Position numbers and translations under genes: made by a program. Source: an uncultured Candidatus Saccharibacteria bacterium (GTDB lineage: Bacteria > Patescibacteriota > Saccharimonadia > Saccharimonadales > Saccharimonadaceae). Taken from it: a stretch of 64,000 bases of DNA. The stretch spans positions 107,832-171,831 of the forward strand of contig CALIQQ010000002.1 of assembly GCA_938043965.1 (NCBI GenBank). Reading direction: 5' to 3'. The notes under the pieces were generated by a model. It saw only the letters and a list, made by a program, of their open reading frames with translations. It was not told the origin of the DNA and ran no database searches. Below are positions 17,471 through 26,691 of the stretch, piece by piece; the first letter of the stretch is position 1, and each line of letters starts with the position of its first letter.

Positions 17471-19702
17471 ATGGCAAAACGTAAACGTAGTAGAAAATCT
17501 TCAAGAGAGGTAGCACCCGAGCATCAACTCCCGGGTGGGTTCTGGCGTCAAGTTGGCGCAGTGATATTATTAGCACTAGCAGTTGTGTTAGTGATGACTT
17601 GGTTTGGATCCGGTGGTACCGTTCTAAAAAGTATCCATCAAACCGCCATCTATATTATTGGTTACGCAACCTACTTTATCCCAATTCTTCTAGTTTATCT
17701 TGCAGTAATGATTTTTCGCGCTGAAGGGAACCGTCTTCCGATAGTTACCTGGGTTGCGAGTTTTTTAATGGTGGCTTGGCTATCTGGCATTTTTGGTATT
17801 CCGACCTTTAAACAACCGCATCCAACTGGTGGTGTTGTCGGCGAGGGCTTAAATACCTTAATGACTCAAATTCTTGATAAGGGTGCTGTTGCTTTTCTCT
17901 ATGCTGTGTTAATTTTTCTCACTGGTATTTTTATTCTTGCTATTTCACCGGCATCAGTATTTCGTTGGATTGGTGGACTCTTCCGTAGTACTCGTAAGGC
18001 TGAAGATCAAGAGAATGCTCGCATTGCTCGTCGTGCAAACCTTGAAGCAGCTAGTGAGAAAATTCCTGTTCGTGGTGGCATTTCTAAGGCCGTGGCTGAA
18101 GCCGAAAAAGAGAACCGTGCGCTTAACATTAAGCAGCACCCAGCTGAACCTAAATCTACCGTAGCGGAACCGAAAAAACCTGAAACTGCGCTCGTTGCCG
18201 TTTCTGATCCAAACTGGAAAATGCCAAGCACCGAACTTCTATCGAAGAAAAATAACCCACCAGACGGGGGTAACATTCAACAAAATGCTGCAATTATTCG
18301 TTCTACTTACGCTGAATTTGGCATCAACGTCGAGATTGATGGTGCCAATGTTGGTCCTCGTGTTACACAATATACTTTGAAGCCGCCTGCTGGTATTAAC
18401 CTTAGTAAGTTGACAGCTCGCGATAAAGAACTAGCAATGAATCTTGCAGTTGATAAGATTCGTATCGAGGCTCCAATTCCAGGTACTAACTCAGTTGGTA
18501 TTGAAATCCCTAACATTCGTTCCGAGGGTGTTACCCTTCGTGGCATGCTGGAAAATAAGGCTTGGAAAAACGCTGAAAATCCACTCACCTTTGTTGTTGG
18601 TAAGGATATTTCTGGCAATGCGGTAGTCGGCAATCTTGCTAAAATGCCGCACCTTCTAATCGCTGGTACTACTGGTTCTGGTAAGTCTGTGATGACAAAC
18701 ATTTTAATCTCAAGTTTGCTTTACCGTAATACACCAAGCGATCTAAAGTTAATTATTGTTGACCCGAAGCAGGTTGAAATGGTCCAGTATGATGGTATTC
18801 CGCATCTTCTGACCCCGATTATTAACTCGACCGACAAGGCTCTTTCGGCTATGAAATGGGCCGTGAATGAAATGGAGCGTCGTTATACTGAGATGGCTGA
18901 AGCTAAGGTGAAAAAGATTGAAGATTATAACGCAAAAATTGCAAAACATACTGCTACAGTTAAAGACGCGGATGGTAATGAGCAACAACAAGAACAGGCC
19001 AAAATGCCATACATCGTTATTATTATCGATGAGATGGCGGACTTAATGATGCAGGCTGGTAAAGACCTTGAGGTGCCGATTGTTCGTATTGCACAGAAGG
19101 GTCGTGCCGCTGGTATGCATCTCGTACTTGCTACTCAGCGTCCAATCGTAAAAGTGATTACCGGTCTAATTAAATCAAACGTTCCGGGTCGTATTGCCTT
19201 CGCCGTTAACAATAACCAAGATTCACGCATTATGCTCGATATGGGTGGTGCCGAAAAACTACTTGGTGCCGGTGACATGTTAATGTTGACCACGGAAATG
19301 ATGGGTAAGCCACGCCGTATCCAGGGCGCCTTTGCCTCAGACGATGAAATTGAACGGCTCACTAATTTCTTGCGCGAACAGCGTGCTCCTGAGTATAACG
19401 ACGAGGTTGTTTCTCAAGCAGTTTCAATTGGCCCAGCTGCCGGAGGTTCAATTGGCGACCTTGGTCGTAAATATGATCCAAACGATCCGATTGTGCGTAA
19501 GGCTATTGAAATTACGCTGAGTAAAGGTAAGTTCAGTACCGCTTCTCTTCAGACTTATCTTGGTAAGGGTCATGGTTTTGTATCTGGTCTCGCGATTTGG
19601 CTAGAGGAAATTGGCGTAATTGGTGAACAAAATGGCAATAAACCTCGCGACATCAACATTTCTTCGATGGAAGAATTTGACGAAATCACTAATAACCAGT
19701 AA
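17471..19702 (+). CDS. ftsK: DNA translocase FtsK/SpoIIIE
   Basis: Septum-localised ATPase that pumps chromosomal DNA during division. 743 residues. Four hydrophobic segments in about residues 25-165, a charged linker, then the motor: alpha/beta domains from about residue 265, Walker A GTTGSGKS at about 398-405, Walker B YIVIIIDEMADLM, ATQRP, and a C-terminal gamma winged-helix (DPIVRKAIEI...GFVSGLAIWLEEIGVIG) that reads KOPS/SRS-type DNA signals. It has four spans and a short linker, as in other compact FtsK forms. The ATG has no ribosome site; it lies 16 bases after the tRNA-Arg CCA. recG follows after 6 bases. Confidence 0.96.
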   Translation: MAKRKRSRKSSREVAPEHQLPGGFWRQVGAVILLALAVVLVMTWFGSGGTVLKSIHQTAIYIIGYATYFIPILLVYLAVMIFRAEGNRLPIVTWVASFLMVAWLSGIFGIPTFKQPHPTGGVVGEGLNTLMTQILDKGAVAFLYAVLIFLTGIFILAISPASVFRWIGGLFRSTRKAEDQENARIARRANLEAASEKIPVRGGISKAVAEAEKENRALNIKQHPAEPKSTVAEPKKPETALVAVSDPNWKMPSTELLSKKNNPPDGGNIQQNAAIIRSTYAEFGINVEIDGANVGPRVTQYTLKPPAGINLSKLTARDKELAMNLAVDKIRIEAPIPGTNSVGIEIPNIRSEGVTLRGMLENKAWKNAENPLTFVVGKDISGNAVVGNLAKMPHLLIAGTTGSGKSVMTNILISSLLYRNTPSDLKLIIVDPKQVEMVQYDGIPHLLTPIINSTDKALSAMKWAVNEMERRYTEMAEAKVKKIEDYNAKIAKHTATVKDADGNEQQQEQAKMPYIVIIIDEMADLMMQAGKDLEVPIVRIAQKGRAAGMHLVLATQRPIVKVITGLIKSNVPGRIAFAVNNNQDSRIMLDMGGAEKLLGAGDMLMLTTEMMGKPRRIQGAFASDDEIERLTNFLREQRAPEYNDEVVSQAVSIGPAAGGSIGDLGRKYDPNDPIVRKAIEITLSKGKFSTASLQTYLGKGHGFVSGLAIWLEEIGVIGEQNGNKPRDINISSMEEFDEITNNQ

Positions 19703-19708
19703 TAGTTT

Positions 19709-21724
19709 ATGGACTTTTTCTCAAAAGTAGAGGAAATTAAGGGTGTCGGGCCGAAAACTTCCGCTGCCCTGAAAAAATATGGTTTTGAGACGGTAAAGGA
19801 CCTTGTTTATTATTTTCCTCGCGATTATGAAGATTATCATCAAACAACTAAAATTGTTGGTCTTGCGCCTGGTAAAGTTATGCTGCGAGCTAAAGTTAAA
19901 AATCTTAAAGTGCAATACACTCGTCGTCGTAATTTTAATATCACTAGTGGCGAAATTTATGATGAGACTGGCTCGGCTAAGGTAGTCTGGTATAACCAAC
20001 CCTATCGCGCCAAAGCTTTTGATGAGAAGAAGGAATACTTTTTTACCGGTAATTTTGATTTTAAATTTAATCGTTTCCAACTCACTAATCCAACGGTCAC
20101 GCTAGCTGAAGAAGTTGCTATGATTGACCAGAGTTTTCAGCCAATTTATCCCGCTAAAGGTAGTTATAAATCCATTTGGTTTAAGAAATTTTTTCAGTCG
20201 CTCCGTCAAGTTATTGCTAAATCACCAGATTTGTTACCTGATGTAAAACCACATACTCGTGCCGAGGCTCTTTTTAATATACATTTTCCAGAAAATTATA
20301 ATGAGGTTGAGCAGGCTCGTGAATATCTCGCCTACGAAGAGCTTTTTGAATTAATTTTAGCGGCAAAATTAAATAAAAACGAAAATAATAAATTAACCGC
20401 CGATTCGCTTCAGTTTGTTGCAGAAAATACCAAAGAGTTTGTCCAAAAATTACCTTTTGCATTAACTAGTGCACAACGCATTGCGGCCTGGGAGATTTTA
20501 AAAGATCTTGAACGAACCGTGCCAATGAACCGACTTCTTCAGGGTGATGTTGGTGCTGGAAAAACCGTTGTGGCCGCCATTGCTATTTATCAAGCCTATC
20601 GGTCGGGCGTTCAATCCGCACTGCTGGCTCCAACGGCCATTCTGGCTACGCAACACGCAAAAACTCTCACTCAGCTGCTAGCTCCATTTGGAGTTAAGGT
20701 TGAACTTTTGACCGGTGCTACTAAAAATAAGGAAGCTTTGAAGGAAAAGTTAGAGTCCGGTGAAATCGATGTTTTAGTCGGTACGCACGCGATTATTACG
20801 GATGATACTAAATTTAAAAATTTGCGATTTGCCATTATTGACGAGCAGCACCGCTTTGGCGTTTTGCAACGCCAAAAATTATTGCTAAAAACTGGCGCCG
20901 TTGCTCCGCATTTTTTGGCGATGACCGCTACTCCGATTCCACGTTCTTTGCAGCTAACTATTTTTGGCGATCTCGATGTTTCTATTTTATCTGAACTACC
21001 AAAAGGGCGAACTCCCATTAAAACGCAGATTCTCTCTGAGCTTCAAATGAGCGAAACGTTATATCCACATCTAATTCAAAAACTTAAAGATCACGAACAG
21101 ATTTATTGGATCTGTAAAATGATTGATGATACCGGCAAGACCGAGTCAGCCAACGTTAAAAAAGAGGCTGATAAATTAAAGCTCAAATTTCCCTCAGCAC
21201 GCATTGAGTTCTTGCACGGTCGGATGAAAGCTGATGAAAAAGATGCAGTTATGTCACGTTTTCAGTCTGGCGAAATTGATATTTTAGTTTCAACTACCGT
21301 AGTTGAAGTTGGTGTTGACGTACCGAATGCTACGACGATTGTTATTATGGATGCCGAAGGTTTTGGTCTTGCTCAGCTACACCAGTTGCGCGGTCGAGTG
21401 GGTCGTGGCAAGAAGGCTTCTAGTTGCTTCTTGATTATTCAGAACGAAAAAGAGCCGAGCCTGCGCCTAAAAGAGCTTGAAAGATCTACGGACGGCTTCT
21501 ACCTCGCCGAAGTTGACTTAAAAATCCGTGGGCCAGGTGAGATCTATGGGCAGCTTCAGCACGGTGCGATGAATTTGAAAATTGCCAGTCTTGCTGATAC
21601 GAAACTGATTGCACGCGCTCGTGCTGCTGTTGAAAAATTTGTCGACCAACCCGAACGTATGCTAGAATATAAGGAGCTAAGTTCTGAGATTAAAAAATAT
21701 CAACAACTAACTACTTTAAATTAA
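19709..21724 (+). CDS. recG: ATP-dependent DNA helicase RecG
   Basis: Remodels stalled replication forks and Holliday junctions. 671 residues, normal length. N-terminal wedge/OB domain with the HhH-like start (IKGVGPKTSAALKKYGFETV) and DLVYYFPRDYED; helicase motif I GDVGAGKT at about 279-286; motif II as DEQH at about 376; MTATPIPRSL (motif III); LVSTTVVEVGVDVPNA; and the RecG-typical GRVGRG motif VI. A C-terminal TRG-like region (RGPGEIYGQLQHG) is present. It begins 6 bases after ftsK and is part of the ftsK-recG-21746-rsmD run. Confidence 0.96.
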   Translation: MDFFSKVEEIKGVGPKTSAALKKYGFETVKDLVYYFPRDYEDYHQTTKIVGLAPGKVMLRAKVKNLKVQYTRRRNFNITSGEIYDETGSAKVVWYNQPYRAKAFDEKKEYFFTGNFDFKFNRFQLTNPTVTLAEEVAMIDQSFQPIYPAKGSYKSIWFKKFFQSLRQVIAKSPDLLPDVKPHTRAEALFNIHFPENYNEVEQAREYLAYEELFELILAAKLNKNENNKLTADSLQFVAENTKEFVQKLPFALTSAQRIAAWEILKDLERTVPMNRLLQGDVGAGKTVVAAIAIYQAYRSGVQSALLAPTAILATQHAKTLTQLLAPFGVKVELLTGATKNKEALKEKLESGEIDVLVGTHAIITDDTKFKNLRFAIIDEQHRFGVLQRQKLLLKTGAVAPHFLAMTATPIPRSLQLTIFGDLDVSILSELPKGRTPIKTQILSELQMSETLYPHLIQKLKDHEQIYWICKMIDDTGKTESANVKKEADKLKLKFPSARIEFLHGRMKADEKDAVMSRFQSGEIDILVSTTVVEVGVDVPNATTIVIMDAEGFGLAQLHQLRGRVGRGKKASSCFLIIQNEKEPSLRLKELERSTDGFYLAEVDLKIRGPGEIYGQLQHGAMNLKIASLADTKLIARARAAVEKFVDQPERMLEYKELSSEIKKYQQLTTLN

Positions 21725-21745
21725 ATTAACTATCACGAAACTAAA

Positions 21746-22570
21746 ATGTATTCTACTCTAGCTCTAAAAACCAACTCGAAGCAATCTGGCCGCATTATTG
21801 GCACGCACCAAAAATTAGACAGGCTAGCTTTTAAAATTGTTTCTAAAAACTTACCAAAAGATGTCAAGTTTCCTAGCATTAAAGATATTTTGCTGTTTGA
21901 GGGTATGGGCGGACCAGACGGTTTGAAGCGCAAATCGCCGGGTAAGGACGAGCCAATGCATTTTATTATCCCAGACAAGGATGATGGTAAATTATTCCAG
22001 ATAATTAAAGACCATCAATATAATTTACGCCAGGCCTTGACTGACGGCAATGAAATCCGTGCAGCTTTTGAGGCGGCTTGGATGGCGCATGCGATTACTG
22101 ATGGCTTAACTCCGGCTCATCATTTTCCGCTTGAAGAGACTCAACAAGAGCTCATGACCGAAAAAGATTTTGTTAAAGTTTTTGGTATTCCAATTAAGGG
22201 AATTATGCATGGCCAAAATTCGCTTGAAACTTTGCGCAATAACTGGCTTTATTGGGGTACTAATGGTCACATGAGTAAACATATTGCGTTTGAGTATGGC
22301 GTAGCTATTACTTTTGCAGCCCTGCCAAGTCAACGCACTATTCCAAAAATATCTCATGCTGAATTAGCCCACCCAGATTTAGAGCGCGCTTTTTACCAAT
22401 CACTAAAAACCGTTGCTAGCCTCAATATGTATGATAAGTTCCGCAAAAATGGTTGGACTACTGAGTTGGCTTTTGAAACCCGCGATATTTTGCTGCCGGA
22501 AATTATTAAAGCAATTGCCCTGTGTTGGCTTGCTTCACTACCTAATCAAAAACAAGGCAATGAAAAATAA
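21746..22570 (+). CDS. Unknown protein, possible Zn-dependent phospholipase C/S1-nuclease-like fold
   Basis: 274 residues. The only family-like signals are GTHQKLDRLA near the start and WMAHAITDGLTPAHHFP at about residues 111-127. The latter resembles the HxxxDxxxPxH zinc-binding helix of Zn-dependent phospholipase C and S1/P1 nucleases. A later MSKHIAFEYG could give a further ligand. No signal peptide is seen, which is unusual for that fold. It overlaps rsmD by 11 bases and follows recG by 21 bases, so it belongs to this core operon. The enzymatic assignment is an inference from motif spacing. Confidence 0.6.
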   Translation: MYSTLALKTNSKQSGRIIGTHQKLDRLAFKIVSKNLPKDVKFPSIKDILLFEGMGGPDGLKRKSPGKDEPMHFIIPDKDDGKLFQIIKDHQYNLRQALTDGNEIRAAFEAAWMAHAITDGLTPAHHFPLEETQQELMTEKDFVKVFGIPIKGIMHGQNSLETLRNNWLYWGTNGHMSKHIAFEYGVAITFAALPSQRTIPKISHAELAHPDLERAFYQSLKTVASLNMYDKFRKNGWTTELAFETRDILLPEIIKAIALCWLASLPNQKQGNEK

Positions 22571-23102
22571 TTTTACTAATCTAAAAATTGTTGCCGGTGA
22601 ATTGCGTGGGCGTGAAATTCTTTCCCCAGCTAATAATTCTATTCATCCTATGGGTTCTCGTGAAAGATTGGCCCTTATGAATATGCTTGGCCCGGATATT
22701 AAAGACGCTACTTTGCTCGATGTTTTTGCTGGTACTGGTGCGATCGGTATCGAGGCGCTCTCTCGTGGCGCAAAGCAAGTTGTCTTTGTCGAGAAGAATC
22801 GTTTAGTAGCTCAAATTTTACGCACCAACCTTGCCAACCTAAAACTAACAGATCGCGCAAAGGTTATTGAGCAGTCTGTTACTCTTATTGATTTTGATAA
22901 TGCTTTTGACTTTGTGGTCGCTGACCCACCATATGATGAAATCCAGGATTTTCAGCCCGAGTTATTTGAGTCACTCGGACACTTAGCTAAAGATCGCTTT
23001 ATTTTGTCACATCCAGCCGACTTTAAGTTAGATCAACTGCATTTAAAACTAAAATCTACTAAGGCTTTTGCCGCCGCCAGGCTTTCAACCTTTACAAAAT
23101 AG
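22560..23102 (+). CDS. rsmD: 16S rRNA m2G966 methyltransferase RsmD
   Basis: Methylates G966 (E. coli numbering) of 16S rRNA in assembling 30S subunits using SAM. 180 residues, normal. Seen: IVAGELRGREI, the SAM site LLDVFAGTGAIGIEALSRGA, VEKNR (acidic SAM contact) and the catalytic VADPPYDE. ATG 22560 is chosen because the protein begins just before the conserved IVAGELRG; the longer frame upstream runs through the previous gene. It overlaps that gene by 11 bases. Confidence 0.94.
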   Translation: MKNNFTNLKIVAGELRGREILSPANNSIHPMGSRERLALMNMLGPDIKDATLLDVFAGTGAIGIEALSRGAKQVVFVEKNRLVAQILRTNLANLKLTDRAKVIEQSVTLIDFDNAFDFVVADPPYDEIQDFQPELFESLGHLAKDRFILSHPADFKLDQLHLKLKSTKAFAAARLSTFTK

Positions 23103-23113
23103 GGTTTTTTGGT

Positions 23114-23119
23114 TATAAT
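23114..23119 (+). promoter_or_regulatory. -10 box for the small PTTG surface gene
   Basis: TATAAT about 58 bases before the ATG of 23178. Unlike the leaderless genes, this one has a leader and GGGAG ahead of the ATG. Confidence 0.6.
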
Positions 23120-23177
23120 ATAATCTAATAAAAAAAACGGTCTATGGTGGTGATGGCTGAAAAAAGGGAGTTAAATT

Positions 23178-23615
23178 ATGGATACTATGGACCAAAAAGC
23201 TTTGAAGACACGTAAGCTTAAACTAATTATTATTGCAGTGCTCGCTGCTATTGTAATTTTCCTTGTTGGCATTTGGGCAATCTCAATTGCCACTAATGCT
23301 GGAATCGGATATCAACCAATTGAGAATCCTGAGGTAGCTAATGCCGAGGATCACCAAAATGGTGTCGAGCCAACTTCACCGGCTAACAGCTATAATCCAG
23401 TCGTTGTAGAGCCAGCATCAACCGCACCAACCGCATCAAACGCACCAACTACTCAAGCTGCTAACCCGGCTATTCCTAGCCCAGCTCACGTACCAGTTGC
23501 AACTAATATGCCAACTACTGGCCCAGCTGAAGTTGTCTTTTCGGCCCTCATGCTCGGTGTAGTTGCTTACCTTGCGGCACTTAATGTAAAGTTTGCTCGC
23601 GAAAAACGCGCTTAA
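23178..23615 (+). CDS. Small surface protein with MPTTG sorting-like signal
   Basis: 145 residues. N-terminal hydrophobic segment (about 14-36, LIIIAVLAAIVIFLVGIWAI) acts as signal peptide or anchor. The middle is a Pro/Ala/Thr/Asn-rich stalk. The end is MPTTG, a hydrophobic stretch and REKRA, the LPxTG-type sorting layout. It is essentially a short wall-anchored stalk with no enzymatic domain. Start set by GGGAG before the ATG. It precedes the large FISUMP protein gene, which has its own promoter. Function unknown; a spacer or pilin-like surface protein is possible. Confidence 0.75.
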   Translation: MDTMDQKALKTRKLKLIIIAVLAAIVIFLVGIWAISIATNAGIGYQPIENPEVANAEDHQNGVEPTSPANSYNPVVVEPASTAPTASNAPTTQAANPAIPSPAHVPVATNMPTTGPAEVVFSALMLGVVAYLAALNVKFAREKRA

Positions 23616-23657
23616 TTTGATCCGTTTATTTTAATTCCTAGCAAAAACTAGAAGATA

Positions 23658-23666
23658 TGCTAAAAT
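23658..23666 (+). promoter_or_regulatory. Leaderless promoter of the large FISUMP gene
   Basis: TGCTAAAAT ends 8 bases before ATG 23675. An in-frame ATG at 23657 lies inside the promoter itself and is therefore not the start. Confidence 0.72.
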
Positions 23667-23674
23667 ATAAGCAT

Positions 23675-26509
23675 ATGAATCTTGATTCTATTTTACTATT
23701 TTTTACTACCGGTGCTTTTGACCCCACTCATCCAACTCTTGGTCAAGTTCTCGCCGCTAACTTAGGTTTAGTTTTTGCTCTCCTATTCTTCTTTATTACT
23801 TTTGAGATTGGCCGTTACCTTGTCGGCATTAAAATTTTTGGCAAGCAAAAGGCCTATAAAGCGATTATCCCTGTCTATGGCTTAATGCAACTTTTTTATG
23901 CCATCAATCTAAAATCTTGGCTTGCTCTCATTTGCTATCTGCCAATTGTCGGCCTTATCCCATTTGCCATATTTAGTTTTCTTTTGCCAAAAGCATTTGC
24001 TACACCAACTTCCATCCAAATTCTCACCTTATTATTCCCATGGCTTGGCTTTAATTTGATCGGGTTCGATAAAAAATATGAATTTCAATATCAAAAAGGG
24101 AAGAATGTTGCATTTAAGAATGAATTTAGAACCGTAATGCCGGAAGAACTCTCTCCGGCAGTCACCGGTGATTCAGCTACCTCCGCACAAAACGGAACGC
24201 TTCTTGCTAATGCTTCTATGATTTCACGTGCCGCTTCCGCTGCTGCTGAGCAAACTCGCGTCATGCTGGAACAACAGGAGCAGGCGGCTCAGCTTGAAGC
24301 GATGCAGAAAAAACAAGCCGAAGAGGCTGCTAAAAAAGCTGAAAAACACAAAGCCGAAGAGTTTAAATATGATATTTTTGACAGTAACAGTAAAGAAGAA
24401 AAAGAATCTTCTGTGCTTGATTTTGAATTTAGAATGGTCAATGGTCGTTTTCAATCCGCTGGCCTTCAACCTATTCCGGCCCAGCCGGCTCAACCAGCGC
24501 AAACGAATTCAGTCCAGCCAATTCAACCAGCGCAACCAGCTCAACCAGTCCAGCCGAATTCAGCTCAGCCAGCTCAACCGTCCTCTACGAATCTGCTTGC
24601 TATAGCATTAGCCTTTGCGGTCTCGCTTATTTTCGCCCAAAACGCTAACGCCTCAAACGAGCTTACTCAAGTGCTCAATGCTAAAATTAGTCCAGTCATT
24701 TCCATTTCCGCTCCTGATGAGGTGAGGGTCTCGCTCGAACCAACTCAGCTTGGTAAGTTTGAATCGCAAGAAGTCAAAGTTAACATCTTTACTAATGCCA
24801 TCTCTGGCTATGAGCTATATTTTTCATCCTACGACGAAGATACTAATTTGAAGCATGTAAATAATGCGATCACTAGAACTATTCCTTCCTCTTTTTCTGG
24901 TGAGCTTACCCCTGCGACTATGGCAAATAATACCTGGGGCTACTCGCTGAATAATACTAGTTTTAAAGCTGTACCAAAGCACTCTATTCAGGCTAAGCTT
25001 AAGGATCTAAAGACCTATCCATCCGGAGCTGATCTTGTTCAATCAGTCTATCTTGGCGTGAAGGCTAACTCAGAGATTCCTTCGGGCGTTTATACTAAAA
25101 GGCTTGTCTTTACTGCTCTTGCTCATGAAAATCCAAATAACTTTTTCAGTATTTTCCGTATGCAGGACATGACTAGTGCGCTTTGTGATACTGCCACTAC
25201 TCCAGTTCGTACCGCAACGACTTTCGATACCGATGGTTCCCACCATGGCGATCCAAACTACGTCCCCACTGTAACCCTCACCGATACCCGAGACAATAAT
25301 ACTTACACTGTCTCAAAGCTCGCTGATGGTAAATGTTGGATGACGCAGAACCTTCGCATCGCTGGAAAAACCATCACCCCAGCCGACTCCAATGTGACGA
25401 CTAGCTATACTATCCCAGCCTCTTCTCCCTCTGGCTTCATTGCACATGACACTTCAAATGCCTACGTCGACTCAGATGGCGGCTTATATAACTGGTATAC
25501 CGCTACTGCCGGCACTGGCACTCAATCTATGTCCTCAGGAAATACTACAAATTCGATTTGTCCAAAAGGCTGGAGACTGCCAACCGGTGGAAGCAGTGGT
25601 GAATTCCAAACTCTATATAATAACTATAATTCATTATCCGCCCTAAGATCTAGCCCAGTAAACCTCACCCTTTCCGGCGACGTGGGCAATAGCACGCCTT
25701 ACGGTCGGGGGTCCTACGGCAGGTATTGGTCCTCTACGGCACACTCGAGCGGCAACGCCTACCTTATATATCTGGCTGCCTCGAATGTCTACCCTGCGTA
25801 CAACATCGGTACGTACTTCGGGTTTTCCGTACGTTGTGTCGCGGATGACAAACTTACTTTTGATAGTATCGCCAATATGCAGGATATGACACCAGAGTTA
25901 TGTGCCAATACAAAAGAACATCAAACTAAAACTTTAAGAGATATTCGTGATGATAATACTTATACTGTAGCTAAGTTAAAAGATGGCAGATGTTGGATGA
26001 CTCAAAGTCTCCGCATTGCCGGAAAAACTCTCACCTCGGCCGATTCCGACGTCACCTCAAACTATACCATCCCAGCTTCCTCTGGCTCTGGCTTTGGCAC
26101 ATACGACACTTCAAGTGTCTATGTAGACTCAGACGGTGGTCTCTATACCTGGTATGCCGCTACCGCCGGCACTGGTACCAAAGCTCTCTCTACCCAAGGC
26201 CAAAATACTACCGTCTCGATCTGTCCGAAAGGCTGGAGGTTACCAACTGGTGGAAATGGTGGTGAATTTGAAGCACTCAATAATAGATATAGCTCCATTT
26301 CTGATTTAATGGCTAATGCAAACTTTACCCTCTCTGGCTTTTTGGGCGGTGGCTCGCGCGCAGATCAGGGCTCAGGCGGCTTCTATTGGTCCTCTACAGT
26401 AAACTCGAGCGACTACGCCGACTATCTATATCTAAACACCTCGAATGCCTACCCTGCACACTACAGCCATAAGTACAACGGGTTCTCCGTCCGCTGTATC
26501 GCTCGCTAA
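23675..26509 (+). CDS. Large surface protein: membrane domain, stalk, beta domain and two FISUMP domains
   Basis: 944 residues from ATG 23675. Residues about 1-140 hold three to four spans (LVFALLFFFITFEIGRYLV, KAIIPVYGLMQLFYAI) resembling DUF5684 membrane proteins. A charged helix (about 180-245) and a Pro/Gln/Ala stalk (about 265-305) follow. A hydrophobic segment ending in NANAS at about 308-328 looks like an internal signal peptide. Next is a beta-rich domain of about 150 residues shared with the 26692 and 63565 products (NNTWGYSLNN). Then come two FISUMP (Fib_succ_major) domains with KCWMTQNLRIAGK, ICPKGWRLPTGG and GFSVRC. The second lacks the sequence VRTATTF... at its start. The last 55 codons of each FISUMP copy are hypervariable (see other entries). 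Probably a host-attachment or ligand-binding protein. Confidence 0.85.
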   Translation: MNLDSILLFFTTGAFDPTHPTLGQVLAANLGLVFALLFFFITFEIGRYLVGIKIFGKQKAYKAIIPVYGLMQLFYAINLKSWLALICYLPIVGLIPFAIFSFLLPKAFATPTSIQILTLLFPWLGFNLIGFDKKYEFQYQKGKNVAFKNEFRTVMPEELSPAVTGDSATSAQNGTLLANASMISRAASAAAEQTRVMLEQQEQAAQLEAMQKKQAEEAAKKAEKHKAEEFKYDIFDSNSKEEKESSVLDFEFRMVNGRFQSAGLQPIPAQPAQPAQTNSVQPIQPAQPAQPVQPNSAQPAQPSSTNLLAIALAFAVSLIFAQNANASNELTQVLNAKISPVISISAPDEVRVSLEPTQLGKFESQEVKVNIFTNAISGYELYFSSYDEDTNLKHVNNAITRTIPSSFSGELTPATMANNTWGYSLNNTSFKAVPKHSIQAKLKDLKTYPSGADLVQSVYLGVKANSEIPSGVYTKRLVFTALAHENPNNFFSIFRMQDMTSALCDTATTPVRTATTFDTDGSHHGDPNYVPTVTLTDTRDNNTYTVSKLADGKCWMTQNLRIAGKTITPADSNVTTSYTIPASSPSGFIAHDTSNAYVDSDGGLYNWYTATAGTGTQSMSSGNTTNSICPKGWRLPTGGSSGEFQTLYNNYNSLSALRSSPVNLTLSGDVGNSTPYGRGSYGRYWSSTAHSSGNAYLIYLAASNVYPAYNIGTYFGFSVRCVADDKLTFDSIANMQDMTPELCANTKEHQTKTLRDIRDDNTYTVAKLKDGRCWMTQSLRIAGKTLTSADSDVTSNYTIPASSGSGFGTYDTSSVYVDSDGGLYTWYAATAGTGTKALSTQGQNTTVSICPKGWRLPTGGNGGEFEALNNRYSSISDLMANANFTLSGFLGGGSRADQGSGGFYWSSTVNSSDYADYLYLNTSNAYPAHYSHKYNGFSVRCIAR
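25679..25843 (+). other. Hypervariable FISUMP C-terminus, copy 1 (VR1 candidate)
   Basis: Fifty-five codons aligning gaplessly with 26339-26503 and 27862-28026. Constant anchors are tattggtcctct, tcgagc, tcgaat, taccct and the GFSVRC end. Between them codons change mostly at positions 1 and 2, with many AAY-derivable triplets (agc, tac, atc, ggt, ttc here). Confidence 0.7.
26339..26503 (+). other. Hypervariable FISUMP C-terminus, copy 2 (VR2 candidate)
   Basis: Second member of the 55-codon alignment, ending three codons before the stop region (R then stop). At matched sites it has ggt, ggc, gat, aac, gac, cat and aac where the other copies have other AAY-derived codons. Confidence 0.7.
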
Positions 26510-26691
26510 GCTTCCCTAAAATCTAGCTAAAATTCGCTAGTTTTCACTTAATCTCTCCAGTATTTCTCCAATATCTCTCTTCCATTAGCATTTCGGTTAT
26601 GCTAAAATCAAAGTAGATTATAAAGTTTTTGGGTTAAATAAAGCTTGGTCTAAGAAAACTAAGTTCCATTAGAAAAATCAGGAGAAAATCA
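26510..26691 (+). promoter_or_regulatory. Intergenic region with promoter of the second FISUMP gene
   Basis: Contains TATGCTAAAAT (about 26597-26607), an extended -10, followed by a leader of about 80 bases and AGGAG before the GTG start. No gene or terminator was recognised in it. Confidence 0.6.

Noticed and set aside
23657..23674. Upstream ATG giving six extra residues to the large FISUMP gene
   Set aside because: This ATG is part of the extended -10 box itself; the next ATG at 23675 has the leaderless spacing.
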